The notes under the pieces were generated by a model, which made no database searches, was not told the origin of the DNA, and worked only from the letters and a program-made list of their open reading frames with translations. A program made the position numbers and the translations under genes. Shown one piece after another: positions 46,796 through 59,900 of a DNA stretch of 64,000 nucleotides (position 1 is the stretch's first letter; every line of letters starts with the position of its first letter). Where the stretch lies: contig NW_023504022.1 in the NCBI RefSeq assembly GCF_014529535.1, positions 2,228,986 to 2,292,985 of the forward strand, read 5' to 3'. This DNA is from Bradysia coprophila. Lineage: Eukaryota; Arthropoda; Insecta; Diptera; Sciaridae.

Positions 46796-47484
46796 TTTCA
46801 CTAGTCAAAACAACAAATTTTCAAGCAACGACGTAATGTTCTAGTCTTGATATTTCTTTGAACCTAATAGACTGCATAGATCCGGTGTATAACATACAGT
46901 CATAAAGGATATTCTTATGGTCAATTTTATGTTAATTCTCAAATGTGTTTTTTGATAATCAAAAAGAAATCAACTTTTAAATTTCGTTGTGCCCTATGGC
47001 CCTGTTGCACCGGCAATGGTATTAATTAACTATAGAACGCTTCTTCAATCGATTTTTGGGAATGACATGCAAATTATTATCATGGGACCGAACTCCTATA
47101 CGATTTATCACAACAACTTTTTCCGTTTACTGGATACAATTTACATCTACTCAGTAACAGGCCTTTATTTATACGTGTCGTACATTTCTATGTTATAATC
47201 TATACATTGTTAGCTTACGTTAAAGAGGAAAAATTGGCTTGCCTTTTGACAAATTGGATTATGACATTTCTCCGGTCTATAACATCCAACTCATTACATA
47301 TTTCCCGAGAAACGTTGGAATTTTCGGAAATTTAAAATGCAGACTAACTCATGCCCTAAGTGCGCCTCTCTCAACTCTGATATGAGAATATCGTCAAAAG
47401 GTAGCAATTCAACGCTCCGTTTGTGTTTTCCCAACGCACTACAAGAACAGGCAAAAGAACAGCCAAATTAATGACAGTTAAGAG
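46796..47484. other. Intergenic, no gene seen
   Basis: An open frame of 69 codons at 46989-47198 has hydrophobic stretches but no ATG at its start and no recognisable motif. Confidence 0.4.
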
Positions 47485-48200
47485 GAATTTCACTTGGCAA
47501 ATTTGTAGCCTACACTTAGGCGGAAAAAATATTCGTTTTTTGATGACAGTTCCCTGAACCAAAATATTTTTTTGAAAAAAGTTAAAACCTTCAAAGTACG
47601 CAAAAATGTGCGAGCGCTCACCCCTTCGCAATTTTCTAGCCTACATTTGTACGGAAAAATATTCGTTTTTTTATGATTTCTCTGAACCAAAATCTTTTTT
47701 TTGAAAAAGAAAAACCGTTAAAGCATGCAAAAATGTGTTACTTTTAAGGGACAAATTGGTTTGGTTTCTCCAAGTGGAATAAGTTATCATCCACAAACCA
47801 ATTTTTCTCTTAAACGTAGCACATTTTTGCATGCTTTCCCGGTTTTACTTTTGCAAAAAAAGATTTTGGTTCAGATAAATCATCAAAAAACCAATATTTT
47901 TGCGCACAAATGTAGGCTAGAAAATTGCGAATTGGTGAGCGCTCTTAAAGGAAAAATTAGCTTGTGGATGATAACTTAACCCACTTGGAGAAACTTGTGC
48001 AGATTACATAAATTGACACAATCTGCGAATGCTTCTCCAAATGGGTTAAGTCATGACTCACAAATCAATTTTTCCATTGAAAGTAACACATTTTTGCGTG
48101 CTTTGATAATTTTACCTTTTCAAAAAAAGATTTTGGTTCAGAAAAATCATCAAAAAACAGATATTTTCCCGCCTAAATGTAGGCTATAAGTTTGCAATAG
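47485..48200. mobile_element. Four-armed inverted repeat (TTTTGGTTCAGA family)
   Basis: The phrase TTTTGGTTCAGA, followed by ATCAAAAAACnnATATTTT and TGTAGGCTA, occurs twice forward (47865, 48130) and twice inverted (47500-47570, 47635-47700). CAAATTGGTTTGG / CCACAAACCAATTTTT arms lie between. It looks like one foldback element inserted in or next to another. A piece also occurs at about 4855-4930. No ORF is present. Confidence 0.7.
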
Positions 48201-48491
48201 GGTGCATTGCTCTTAAGAAAATATTTTCCTTTTCCTGTTCTTGATCACGTTTCCGATTACATTTTCAGATGACTTGCGATATCATGTCTTGGCGAACTGC
48301 CTGAGATAAGTGAGATAAACTTACCCAATCCATTGTGGTCTGCGCATAGAAACCGAAAGAACTATGTACACCTCCCTGAATTATATATATTTGCAAGCGA
48401 TACGTTATTATTACAGCAGATGTGACATTGACTCTTTCAAATTATTTATATTTTGGTCTCGAATCAGTTTAATACGGCCGCGTATAGTTCT

Positions 48492-50199
48492 TCACCACGA
48501 TATACTCTCGGAATGTGGCGTTCGATGCATCCTGCCAAAACAATCAACCATTAGATATAAATGCCGTTGCAGCCAATCATTTTTCAATTGCCCCCTTACC
48601 TTAAAAACGTTCTCGTCAATAAAACATTTGGAAAATGCAACCAACAACCGACTTTTTTCGTTGCAAATCGCTTGTGATCGCTTGCGTGCGTCTAGAATTT
48701 CCTCCAAGAAACTGGGCGCGATGAACAGGAAAATTTTGATCGTATCGTTGATCAAATGTACGGATTTCAGTTGATGAGCTAACGAAATGAACTCAACTAA
48801 ATCGTCTCTTGGCATGAATGCTTCTTCTTTCAAAGTCAAATCGAAGTGGTGCAAATCGGGCAAACAGTACGCCAATTGAGGTAATCGATTTTCAATTAAT
48901 TCCTGAATGGATTTGTAGAAGATAAGGCTCACCGAATTCAGTTGAGTCATTTTCAGAATAATGTCGAAGCAATTGGTGTCGACGACCTCGATTTGGATAT
49001 TCCTTAGCTTTTTTAGTTGAAGCAGACGTCCGACGCTATCCAGCGGAATCGTTCTCTTCATTGTGTTTGATATTTTCAACGTTTCCAGATTTTTAAAATG
49101 ATCCGACACATCTACTATCCACGTCATCCAACTGGCATGATTCAGTGAAATTATCCGGTCCAATGTTAATTCCTTTATCCCTGACCAATCAGTGAAATCG
49201 ACCACTTTCCAGCGTCCATGAAGGCTTAGTCTTTCAAGATTTGGAAATTTCTTTTTAATTTCGACTATTATCGGTATGTCATAGTACTGACTGTCCAAGC
49301 ACAGCGTTCGAATTTGTCCGAGCACCTTGCTGGACGTATTTTCCAGTATTAGTGACAGCCAACAGAAATTGCATAGTCGCAGGGTATGCAAATTGGGACC
49401 GACTTTACGGATCAATGAATCAAAAATTCCGATTTCATTCGACGTTCTACCCACCGATATTGTAATCTCTTCCAAATTTTGACCAATGCACTCTAAGACT
49501 TCACTCATTTTGCTCACAGATTTGTCGGCAAAAATCGCCTCTCCCTCCGTTTCGAAATATTTGTCGTAAAATTTGAAATGGAAGCTTTTCAGATTTTTCA
49601 CTTTTCTGTTGTGCTGAACGAGCGCACGAAAATCGGTACATACGGCAGATAATTGAAACAAGTCGGTCAGATTTAAATACGAAAATATTTGAAGCCAACA
49701 GTCCGCTTTAAGAAGGTCAGTTATGTTTACCGAATCGCCCGAATCGCATTGCTGGTTCGGTAAATTTACTTCCTTGTCGACAATCTTATGTATAGGAAGT
49801 AAAAGACATCTCTCCGTAAGACATACCGATAAGTATAACTCGTATACGTGGATATTTTTAGCCGTTACCAATGCTCTGTAGCAATTTTTCTCTCGATAGC
49901 TTTTTATATCGAATTTCTCAATGTTGGAGAGTTGCTTTTCCGTCTTCGATATTTTTTCATTCTGCAATTTTTGCAATAAATTAACGAAAACAATGAAAAT
50001 GGGAAGAATATTTGTTTCAAAGGAATAGTACCACAAAACACATTGGACTGCAATCTGAGTGATCAATGAATAGGAAAAACCGATCTACTGGCTCCAACCG
50101 ATTTCCATGAGATATTTCAATGCACTTTTTGTTATCATTTCTTTTGAAATAATCGAACGCGAAATGATCCACATTGATTTCCTCTAATTCCTCGATCAT
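48492..50199 (-). CDS. F-box / leucine-rich-repeat protein
   Basis: Two exons, 50199-50089 and 49961-48492, give 526 residues. The splice CCA|GTAGAT to TTGCAG|AAT supplies the ATG that the long second-exon frame lacks. Residues about 115-157 form an F-box (LLKADCWLQIFSYLNLTDLF then QLSAVCTDFRALV), which in this family binds Skp1 in SCF ubiquitin ligases. Residues 160-500 are leucine-rich segments of the FBXL kind (NLHTLRLCNFCWLSL; FPNLERLSLHGRWKVVDF; NLETLKISNT; LHHFDLTLKEEAF), expected to choose the substrate. No orthologue can be named; such genes are often lineage-expanded in Diptera. The stretch of about 75 residues before the F-box is unusual, and one of its small introns could have been missed. 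Confidence 0.75.
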
Positions 50200-50812
50200 T
50201 TTCTACTGAACCAGTTATAGATGTTGTAACGTTACGTAAAGTCGAGCGCGGTGAACACTAATAGAACGGTTGTTGTTTACTGAAATTTTCATTTTCGATT
50301 TTCACTGATGGTGTGGAAATGAGAGCATGAGAGAGAGAGAGAGAAATTAAAAATAAATTGTGTTTCAAATGGGTGTCAAGACACGCATTGCATCAGTAAG
50401 ATGTTAATTTCGATAAGGTGAGAATTTCCAAAAATTAAGGCAATCTGTAGTTCGGATTCTGGTGTCACGTTTTCTAATAATTAATGTGGGAGGGAAAATC
50501 TGAGATCAATATTATTAGTTACATTACAACTAGCATGTATATTTTACACACAGCGAGTAAAATTGAATTTGTCATCAAAACTTTCAATCGAGTTATTATT
50601 GAAAGGAAGAAAATGCAGAGAGATATTGCAACCGGTAAATAAAAGCCGGTAGGACTGTATACCGTTTACAGAGATTTCGCATTTTCAAAATCACTTTTCT
50701 ATCTTCTGCTACAAGAATCTAACAAATTCTGTAGTCGTTTTCTAGGAAAATCTTTTCAGTCCCAAGAGAACGAATACTCAGTTTGCATAAAGTGACAGTG
50801 CGTACACACAAC
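50200..50812. other. Intergenic upstream of the F-box gene
   Basis: An (AG)n stretch lies at about 50328-50345. The rest is AT-rich with no gene. A promoter for the F-box gene is expected but not identified. Confidence 0.4.
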
Positions 50813-50908
50813 GACGCGAAAGTGACAGATGCGAAATTTTTCTTTTGTTCTTTGACATTAGGACAAAAGAAAAATTTCGCATCTGTCACTTTCGCGTATA
50901 GCTGTGTG
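50813..50908. mobile_element. Very short foldback MITE
   Basis: ACGCGAAAGTGACAGATGCG and AAATTTTTCTTTTGT are followed after about 15 bases by their reverse complement. The outer ends resemble the CACACAGCGATG ends at 36656. It can form an almost complete hairpin of about 95 bp. Confidence 0.85.
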
Positions 50909-51211
50909 AAGGCACAGTGACAAAGAAAACCTCGAAAAAATCAAAAAATGCAGCCAATAGACTATTATGGCGAAGAAAATATTTTGACAAGTACCCCAAG
51001 GCAGGTTTTAACAAACTGGTGTTCGGTCCTCTCGCTCACATTGTAACATGTTGAAAAAGAGAAGCAAATATTTTGATAAGTACCCCAAGGCAAGTTTTAA
51101 TTGACTAGTCTTCGATTTTCTTTATATAACAGCTGTCAGAATCTGTGGGCGTAGCAATATCAGATCCTACATAAAACAAAAATGTGATAATTCCTCACTT
51201 TTTATAACTGT

Positions 51212-51802
51212 GAGGGATTCTTTTGAAAAACAGCCTACCGAAATCGGACGCATTTTCCAGTGGACTTTTTCTATGTGCCTAGAAACGTATTCGACCCTAG
51301 AAGCCAAAACCACTTTCAAAAAAATTCTTTGAAGTTTGTGTGGCTAGCGAGAGGTCCTCAAAAACCGAAAACTTGCAATTTTCTTACAAAAATTTCTCCA
51401 GTTACACGAGCCGTACAGGGTCGTGTGAGGTGTCATTAGAAAGGTAATTACATGTGCTATTGAGCCGAATAGGGACTTATTGGGTTTAAAATTCATCCAC
51501 ACTGAAATATGTGCAGTTGAAGGTTACAACTGAAGACTTACACTGTTCTTACAGAAATTTCTCGAGGTACACGGAACATACATGGTCGTGTGGGATGTCA
51601 TTGGAAAGGTAATTTTATGTGCTTTTAGGTTAAATAGGGTCTTATGTGGTTTGAATGCATCTACGATGAAATATGGACACGTAAACATTTCAACTTCTAG
51701 TAGTTTTGGCTTCTAGGGTGGAATACCTTTCTAGGCACATATAAAAAAGTCCACTGGAAAATGCGTCCGATTTCGGTAGGCTGTTTTTCAAAAGAATCCC
51801 TC
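51212..51802. mobile_element. Foldback element with about 100-bp ends and internal duplication
   Basis: GAGGGATTCTTTTGAAAAAC and the following bases are repeated inverted at 51700-51802, perfectly over about 59 bases and well over about 100. The centre contains two direct copies about 175 bp apart of a segment with AATTTCTC, GGTCGTGTG, GATGTCATTGGAAAGGTAA or close variants. It is 591 bp with no ORF. Confidence 0.87.
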
Positions 51803-52733
51803 TATACACATTTGATTTTACATTTAAGTTGTCAAAACGGTAATAATACATTACTTACGAATGGGGCAAATGATAAAAAAGGTACTTCTTGTGTGAAATT
51901 TGCCGATCGAGGCGTAGCCGATTTACCCCTTTTTAAGGTATTTTATTCAAAAACTTGTGGTTTTAAGTTTTTGATCAGTGCAGTAAAAAGTTAACTTTAC
52001 CTCACTTTTTTGAATAAAATCATTTCCCGGTTGAGCTGAGCTATTCTAATATTGATAAAAAAAAACATTTTAATAGTAAAATTTACCCCAAGCCACAGCT
52101 CTGCTACTAGCATGAGCACTGAATTGACAAGTGTCAAATTTGGAGGCTTTAGTGATACGAGCTACCGCTTAGGTTTGTTTGTGTTGTATGTTTTAACTCA
52201 TACAACGAAAACAAGTATTCTATCTGTATAACAGAAACACAGTGCTTACTGTGATTTCATCAGCCTCCGAATATTTTCTATGTTCGTGCTAGTATAGCAG
52301 TGCTGTACCCAAGCTTATAATTTAAGTTGTGACCCTTCGAGAGTAACAGATTCGTAAGAACTATCAATACTAATACTAATATTCTACAGAATTCAAGGCT
52401 ATACTTTTTGTGGAAGTCACGCAAGTAGCCATTTCATTAGATAACCCAAGATCACATCACTCTTGATGATTTTAGATATAAAAGTCACCATGTCATCAAG
52501 GGAGGTGACAGCCTTGATCGCCTTGATGCAGGTTATGGTAGGCCATAGAAATTCGATTTAGGTCAATTTCAAGGTATGATGGAAAAGGTGTGTTCCCCCA
52601 TATCTGCATGATGTCCCCCAAAGCATTTGCCTAAGGCGAACACCATAATCTTGTAAATAAATTTTCGTGAGTCAGACTATAGACTGTTATGACCAGAGCG
52701 AGAGAACCGAAGACTAGAACACGTTGAAGTCAA

Positions 52734-53737
52734 TTCCGGCTTGTCAACTTTCGGCACCCTGGACTTTACTTAAATCGTCGAGGAATGCCTCCAAATAAAT
52801 TTCTAAAAATCCAAAACGGAATTCTAGATTTTTAGAAATTTACTTGGAGGCATTCCTCGACGATTTAAGTAAAGTCCAGGGCAGGCATGAGCGCCGCCGA
52901 AAGTAAGCCGCCGATAAAGCCGCCGCCGGCCATTTTTGAGCAAGCCGTGCCGTAGCCGAGCCGGTGCCAAAAACACGGCTCAAGCCGGCTTGAAACGGCT
53001 GGAAAATGAAATAAAGATTTCGAAAGGTGAATGTGTGAAATAATTTTGAAAACCGAGATTCCTGTTGATCCTATGCAGCTCAAGTACATTTTGAATTTTT
53101 TTTTTTTCAAAATTAAGAAAATTTTGAAAATTTTCTTGAATTTTCCAGAATGGTATATTACGTCCTCGCTTCTAAGTTTGTTGTTTTGGCAAGTATGACC
53201 TTTGCGGAACGAGCCGAAGGCGCACAATCAGTTAATTCACAAATTTGAGAAAACTTTATCGATCTTTGCGAATTTTCTCGATTTTTTTTCTTTTCAATTT
53301 TTACTTGATTTTCGTGAGCTTTCGATTTCTTCTCGAAAACCATTTTCTTAATGAGTTAAATGAGTGTACCGGAGCATGATTTTCCATTTAGTTCAAGTTT
53401 TGAGGCAATAAAACTTGACGTGTTAGTGAACCTTAGACTTAGAGACTTGCTTGTAACAAGACCAGTTCCACTTGCACTTTGAACAACCTAATCTACCTAC
53501 ATTTTCGCTTTCCGTACAATTTCATTTTCATGCTTACTAGTTCATTTTCCATGAATTTATCTAAACGTTTTTATTTTGAAAAAAAGTTAAAAGGAACCTC
53601 CAGCCGAGCCGTTTTAAGCCGGCTCAAGCCGATTTTTTCGCCGCCGCCGAAAATTTTTTTTCGGCTAGCCGCCGCCGAGGTTTCTCCGTCGGCGCTCATG
53701 CCTGGTCCAGGGTGCCGAAAGTTGACAAGCCGGAATT
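52734..53737. mobile_element. Palindromic element split by a hAT insertion
   Basis: AATTCCGGCTTGTCAACTTT then CGGCACCCTGGA at 52734-52765 reappears inverted at 53705-53737. A second inverted pair, CTTTACTTAAATCGTCGAGG etc., spans 52770-52880. The original foldback element was cut when a hAT element inserted at GTCCAGGG (52882-53704). Removing that element and one copy of the 8 bp restores one long palindrome. Confidence 0.82.
52882..53704. mobile_element. hAT-type element rich in GCCGCCGCC motifs
   Basis: Ends CAGGCATGAGCGCCG...CGGCGCTCATGCCTG are flanked by the exact 8-bp duplication GTCCAGGG (52874-52881 and 53705-53712). The outer about 120 bp on each side are GC-rich with repeated GCCGCCGCCG, AGCCGG and CGGCTT. 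The centre is AT-rich. No transposase is present. It is nested in the palindromic element at 52734-53737. Confidence 0.9.
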
Positions 53738-53956
53738 AACTTTAACGTGTTTTATAACTTGCCTTGGAGTACTTGTCAAAATATTTCTTTCTCTTTCATC
53801 ATAACAGTCTATTAGTCTGCTAACGCTGCTTACAGAAAATACTAGTTGTACAGTAGCACTGATCTGACACATTGACAGTTTGTGTTCTTTTCATTGAAGT
53901 CAGGTAAACAAAAACGCAAAACATTCTTTCTTCGCAATATAAAGCCTGCCACCAGA

Positions 53957-56900
53957 ATGGATATAATTGCTCCTCAATTGTTGTGGATTCATGGTCGTTG
54001 TTATCGGGTAAATCCCACGGTTGAAATAGCAGATATCAATGAAGGAAAAAGGAATGTCGATGAGATCGTCCGAGCAGGTTTCGAATCTTTTCAGACGTAA
54101 ATATTGGAATTTCATGGACTGGTTTCTTTGCTAAATTTCTGAATGGATTTTATTGCAGTGAAGACGACGACTTTGACAATGAAGAATGTTATGATATCGA
54201 CCAAGCGCCCAACAACCAATTTCGGACTGCATTTGATGTGCCAAGGTTTGTGCGACCGTTTATTTTACATTCTCACCGACAGTCGTGATCTCCACACTAC
54301 TAGGTGGTGAAGACCATTTGTTTGTGACATTACCATTTACCTCTGTTCCACTCTCTCCCAATTGGCATGTGCAATTGGCAGATGGTAAGGGCAAAGCATT
54401 TGTCTATGTTCATAGATAACGAATCCGCAAAAAAAATAATGTCCGTCTGTCCGTCTGTCCGTGACCCCTCTAGCTTGAGTAAATCACAACCTTTTTTCAA
54501 AATTCTTTTTTTCCCCGATTGGTATCGACAAAAGTAAGGTCAAGTTCGAAAATGGGCATGGTAGGGTCGGCCCTTCCAGAGCTAGGGCCCTATAGGTGTT
54601 TTTCAGTCTTTCGACGATATCTACCGAAATACGCACGCAATAGCTGCTTGTGATATATCAAATGAAAGGTATTGACGAGTAGAACAAAGTTGCTGAACAT
54701 TGTTTTTGGGTAAGATGCAACGTGGGCTTGTTGGGAGGGCTCAAAGGTCGTTACTCGGCCCTAAGTGTTTTTTGCACATAAATCGAGTAAATCTCATCCG
54801 ATTTTGCTAGATTTCGTTTTTTATGGAAGGTAATTGAATACCGAAAAGAACGTGTCGAAAAAAGTTTCAAATTTGGGCCCTTGGACTAAGGCCGCTACTC
54901 GGCCCTAAGTGTTTTTTGCACATAGATCGAGTAAATCTCTTCCGATTTTGCTAGTTTTTGGTTCATTTGAGAGATAATTGAATGCCGAATAGAATGATGG
55001 CAAAAAAAGTTTTAAATTTGGGCCCTTGGACTAAGGCCGCTACTCGGCCCTAAGTGTTTTTTGCACATAGATCGAGTAAATCTCTTCCGATTTTGCTAGT
55101 TTTTGGTTCATTTGAGAGATAATTGAATGCCGAATAGAATGATGGCAAAAAAAGTTTCAAATTTGGGTCCTTGGACTAAGGCCGCTACTCGGCCGTAAGT
55201 GCTTTTTGCACATAAATCGAGTAAATCTCATCCGATTTTGCTAATTTTTGTTTTATTTGAGAGGTAATTGAATACCCAATGGAAAGTTGGCAAAAAATTT
55301 TGGGTTTCTAAAATAATGTCGTAAATTGTTGGTTTTGTTTGAGAGGTACTTCGTACGGGCTTTCGTAATTGCGCTCTGCGCAATTTTAAAAATGAACACT
55401 TTCAGTAAATTTGACGTTTATTACTATAAACGGGAGATATAAAAATCAAAAAAGGAGATATAAAAAACAGAAATGGAGGTATAAAATTAAAAGTCGAAGA
55501 TAAAATATTTGAAATTGCAGATAAATAATTAAAAACAGGAGATAATAAAATTAAATTTGGAGTCATACCGTCTCCTTTTTTGAATTTAATATCTTCATTT
55601 TAATTTTTTTTATCTCCATTTTTGTAATATCGTTATCTCCAATTTTTAATTTAAAATTTTCATTTTAATATATATTTATCTTCAAAATTAAATTTTTTAT
55701 CTGTAAAATATATTCATTTATCTCCAAAACTAAATTTTTCATTTTCAGAATTTAGTTTTTTATCATCTTTTTTATTTTATTTATTTCCAAAATTAATTTT
55801 TTTAATTCCAAAATTTAGTGAAAATTATCTCAATTTTTGAATTTTATTACGTCATGTAATGTGCATACAAATTTTTGAAACTTGAGTCAGTTTTCATAGC
55901 AAGCGCTCTAATTGTGCAAAATTGTAGTGGCAGGCACAGTGCCGCATCCAGCATATTCAGCGCCCTGGACCATTTTGGTTTCTAGGGCCTCTTTTTATGA
56001 AACACCTTTTTAGTTTTCATGATGTAAAATAGATTGAGGAAATTGCTCTCGTCACTCCTTCGAGTCAGTCTTTCCAATGTCCATACAATCCGGAGGAAAT
56101 AGCGATTTTATCTAAAAAAATTCACCTCTCAATTAAAATCATTGAAAGGTGAGTTTGTTTATATGAAATTGCTATTTCCTACACTCCATAGAAATTTTGA
56201 CATTAGACCATACCTGGGAAATTCCAGCGTAAGTCATGTTACCAAAACAGAATTTTGTCTCTTTTCAATGTACGAATATGCACCAAAGAAGATGCGAAAA
56301 AACACACCGTAAGTCATGTTACCAAATGTGAAAATGGATATTGTAGAGCGCTATCGCTACAATACAGTGGTGATGTTGTGAGAGTGAAAGAGAAAAATCA
56401 CTGTCACAAAATACGTGGATTTACCCACCTATTGAGTATACTTTCATTGGGTTTTTACTGTACGATGAAAGAAACCTATAAACAGTTTTGTTTTTATATT
56501 TGGATTAGCTTAAAAACAGCTGAAGCAAATTCATCCTGAAATTGCATTGTCTCTAACTGTATTGATACAATATAAAATTTCTAAGAATCTATACCTTAAA
56601 GTATTGGTTTTAGTAATAGTTGTTCGACTTTATAAAAAGCCTAAACTTTTAAAGTTTGACCCTCACCGCAAAATCTTACTTTTTTTTCTTTTTTCGTTTT
56701 TGTAAAAAAAAGTTGAAGATCGTTATCATTAGAGACGAATCTAGCACACATGAGTGGTAAATCGAAAAATCTTAAAAAATTAGCCTGCAGCGCTTCAAGT
56801 TGTTTACTTGAGTTAGAACAGTGGAACTATATATCTTAAGATGGATATTAAGGTGAATTGTGTTAACCCATTCACAAGGGTTTGTATCTGGATTTTGAAC

Positions 56901-59900
56901 AACGACTCACATTTGTAACTATTTTATCTTCCTTGAGTTCGAAAACTAGAAAACAGACCGCAGCTGAAATGAAGTTGCAACCTTACAACTCTTCAATAAC
57001 TAGTCTGCATCCCGTGGCACTTCGTGCCACGTCGCATCCTAGCAAGCTAGACCGGGCAGACACCTGTTATTGAGAAACACCTGTTCGAACGCAACTCTAC
57101 ATTTGCTTAAAAGAGATATACGAAAATCGAGGGGGTGGTCAGTAACACACAATAGCTCAATAGCTTACACTTTGGTCCCTTCCACACAACCACTCTTTCA
57201 ATACAGAATAATTCTTTGCCGAAGAAACTAACTCTGCATCTGCTCGAGGGAATGGTCACTAAAAGCTGACTTTGCTTTATGTAAAAAGGCCCTTTAAGGG
57301 TTTGTGACTAATAAACACTCCATCTGCCAGTCGCAGTAATTTCAGCACATTTCTGCCCCGGAAAAATTATTAGACGAAGCGAGAGAAAAAAAAATTAACA
57401 CCTAAGTTACCGACACCGTTCCGGCGCCCGGCTCGCATTGCGGCCCTCCGCTGCGCTCCGGGGCAATGGGCCGGATCGCTCGGCGTGTTAAAACGTTTTT
57501 TATTTGCAATGAGTTACACAGACTAATTATTAGACGAAGCGAGAGAAAAAAAAATTAACACCTAAGTTACCGACACCGTTCCGGCGCCCGGCTCGCATTG
57601 CGGCCCTCCGCTGCGCTCCGGGGCAATGGGCCGGATCGCTCGGCGTGTTAAAACGTTTTTTATTTGCAATGAGTTACACAGACTAATTATTAGACGAAGC
57701 GAGAGAAAAAAAATTAACACCTAAGTTACCGACACCGTTCCGGCGCCCGGCTCGCATTGCGGCCCTCCGCTTCGCTGCGGGGCAATGGGCCGGATCGCTC
57801 GGCGTGTTAAACACCTATTATCGAAAAACACCTCGTTCCCCGTAGACATTTTTCCGTTTCACGTACACATTTTTCCATTTCCCTTTGTTGAAAACCATCA
57901 ATTTGGTGAAACCCGTACCCTTCTACACCCCACACCACAACCACTGTTTCAATACCGAACAACTTTGCCGAAGAGACCAACTTTCCATCTGCTTCACACA
58001 AAAAGTTAAAAAAATCGAGGGGGTGGTCACTATTACATAGAAGCGTACACTGTGGTGTGGTCACTTTCAGACAACAACTTTGCCGAAGAAACCAACTTTC
58101 CATCTGTCAAACCGCTCCACAATTGTAAACGCGTTAAATATTTATCTGCAATTTCGAATTTTTTATCTCCACTTTGAATTTATTTTATCTCCATTTTATT
58201 AATTTCGGTATCTCACTTTTTAAATTAAATATTTCCATTTTAATATATATTATCTCCTCTTTTATGTTTTTTAACTTCATTTTCAATTAATTTATCTCTT
58301 TTACTATTTTAATTATTTCCAAAATTTAAATATTTATCTCCAAAACGAAATTATTATCTCCAAGATTGTATTTTCTATCTCGAAATTTGATTTTTATATC
58401 TCCTATATTAATTGTTTTTAACTCCTTTTATGAATTTCATATCTCCAACTGTGAATTTTTTATCTCCAAAAATATTTCCCTTTTTGATTTTTTTATCTCC
58501 CGGTTTAATATAATCCAATTTGACAATGCCCAACTTGACTTGCATTTTGGTAACAAACGCATTAGAGGGTTGTAGACGTATTAGGGTACCGGGCGTATTA
58601 CGGCTACGGACGTATTATGGTTACGGACGAAATAGGATTACGGGTCGTACGGGGCTAAGTCGCAGCAAACGCTCCGACTGTTCTGATGCCTTGTTTTTTG
58701 TAAACGTTTTTCTCCTATTGTAGCATACTGTATGGTGTTCTAGTGGGAGCCAAAGGATCAACCAAAAAGCGCATACAATTTGAAACGAAAACCACTATCA
58801 AAATACCAAAACAAGGGGTTGATGGTCCCGTTGAAATCGTTGGTTCCACCAAAAGTTCAGTAATTTCGGCAAGACGTCGATTGGAATTGATTATTTTGGC
58901 TGCAAGGACCAAACAGGAAAAAACTCATTTTCTCTGTGTACCGGTTAAACATCAGACTGTTCGCGAAAAGTTTGTACAATTTAAGGTATTTGAGGTCCTA
59001 TTAGGTCTTCGTGGTCGGAGTTGAACAGCCTTTAAGAGCTTCTCGTATTCAGAATCAAATCTTACTGAACCGATCAATTACCGGTATCGACGAGTCAATG
59101 TTCCAAAACATCAACAAGCTGCACATAACATTTGGCACTCTATCGCTATTGAACAGTGCAGATCGTATCCTGGCAACGGAATTGTTTCAAGAAAGTCGGG
59201 CAATTGTCGACAAAATTCGGTATGTTGTGTGTTGTTCCCAGAAATGCTGCTGTTCTGATGAATAATTTCCTGTGTTTTGTTCAAAGATCAACCTCGAGCA
59301 ATTTGGCTATAAACATTAGAGGAGTCGAGATAATGAACGATGATGCCAGTAGTTGTAACGTTCTGTATGGCAAGGTAAATTGAAGGAGAGCAATTGGCTT
59401 TCGGTAATTTAATTGTTTTTCTATAACGGTTCGTTATTCATTTTTAGGTCGACAGTCCACAGCTACAGATAATCGCTGATGAAACGGTCAATCGATTTAT
59501 TGCTAAAGGTAACGTTGGCACAAGTTTTTGTTTCGCTAATCGAGGGATTGTTAACCTTGGAAAAGTTCTCTGTCAGAATATTACGGACGGACAACAACGC
59601 CGAACAATTCGATTATCGATGCTTTTATCTTACTCGAAGCATCAGTGAAGTCGTCGGTAATGATTGAATGTTCTTTATAGGTCTGATGCAACGCCAATAC
59701 GACAGAGTGAAACTACACGTTACCCTAATCAATACGCGATTCGTCAACGGCGGCGAAGCAGATAATGCTAGAACGTTTGATTGTCGATCGATTTTAGATA
59801 CTTATGCGGACTATGAATTCGGCACACAGAATATTACCGAAATTCACTTGTCCACGAGATACACAACGGCGACTGATGGGTTTTATGAAGCTACGTACAG

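Noticed and set aside
46989-47198. 69-codon hydrophobic frame as a receptor exon
   Set aside because: It has no ATG at the frame start, no flanking splice sites in phase and no conserved motif.
48364-48774. 136-codon plus-strand frame
   Set aside because: It is antisense to the C-terminal part of the well-supported F-box/LRR gene.
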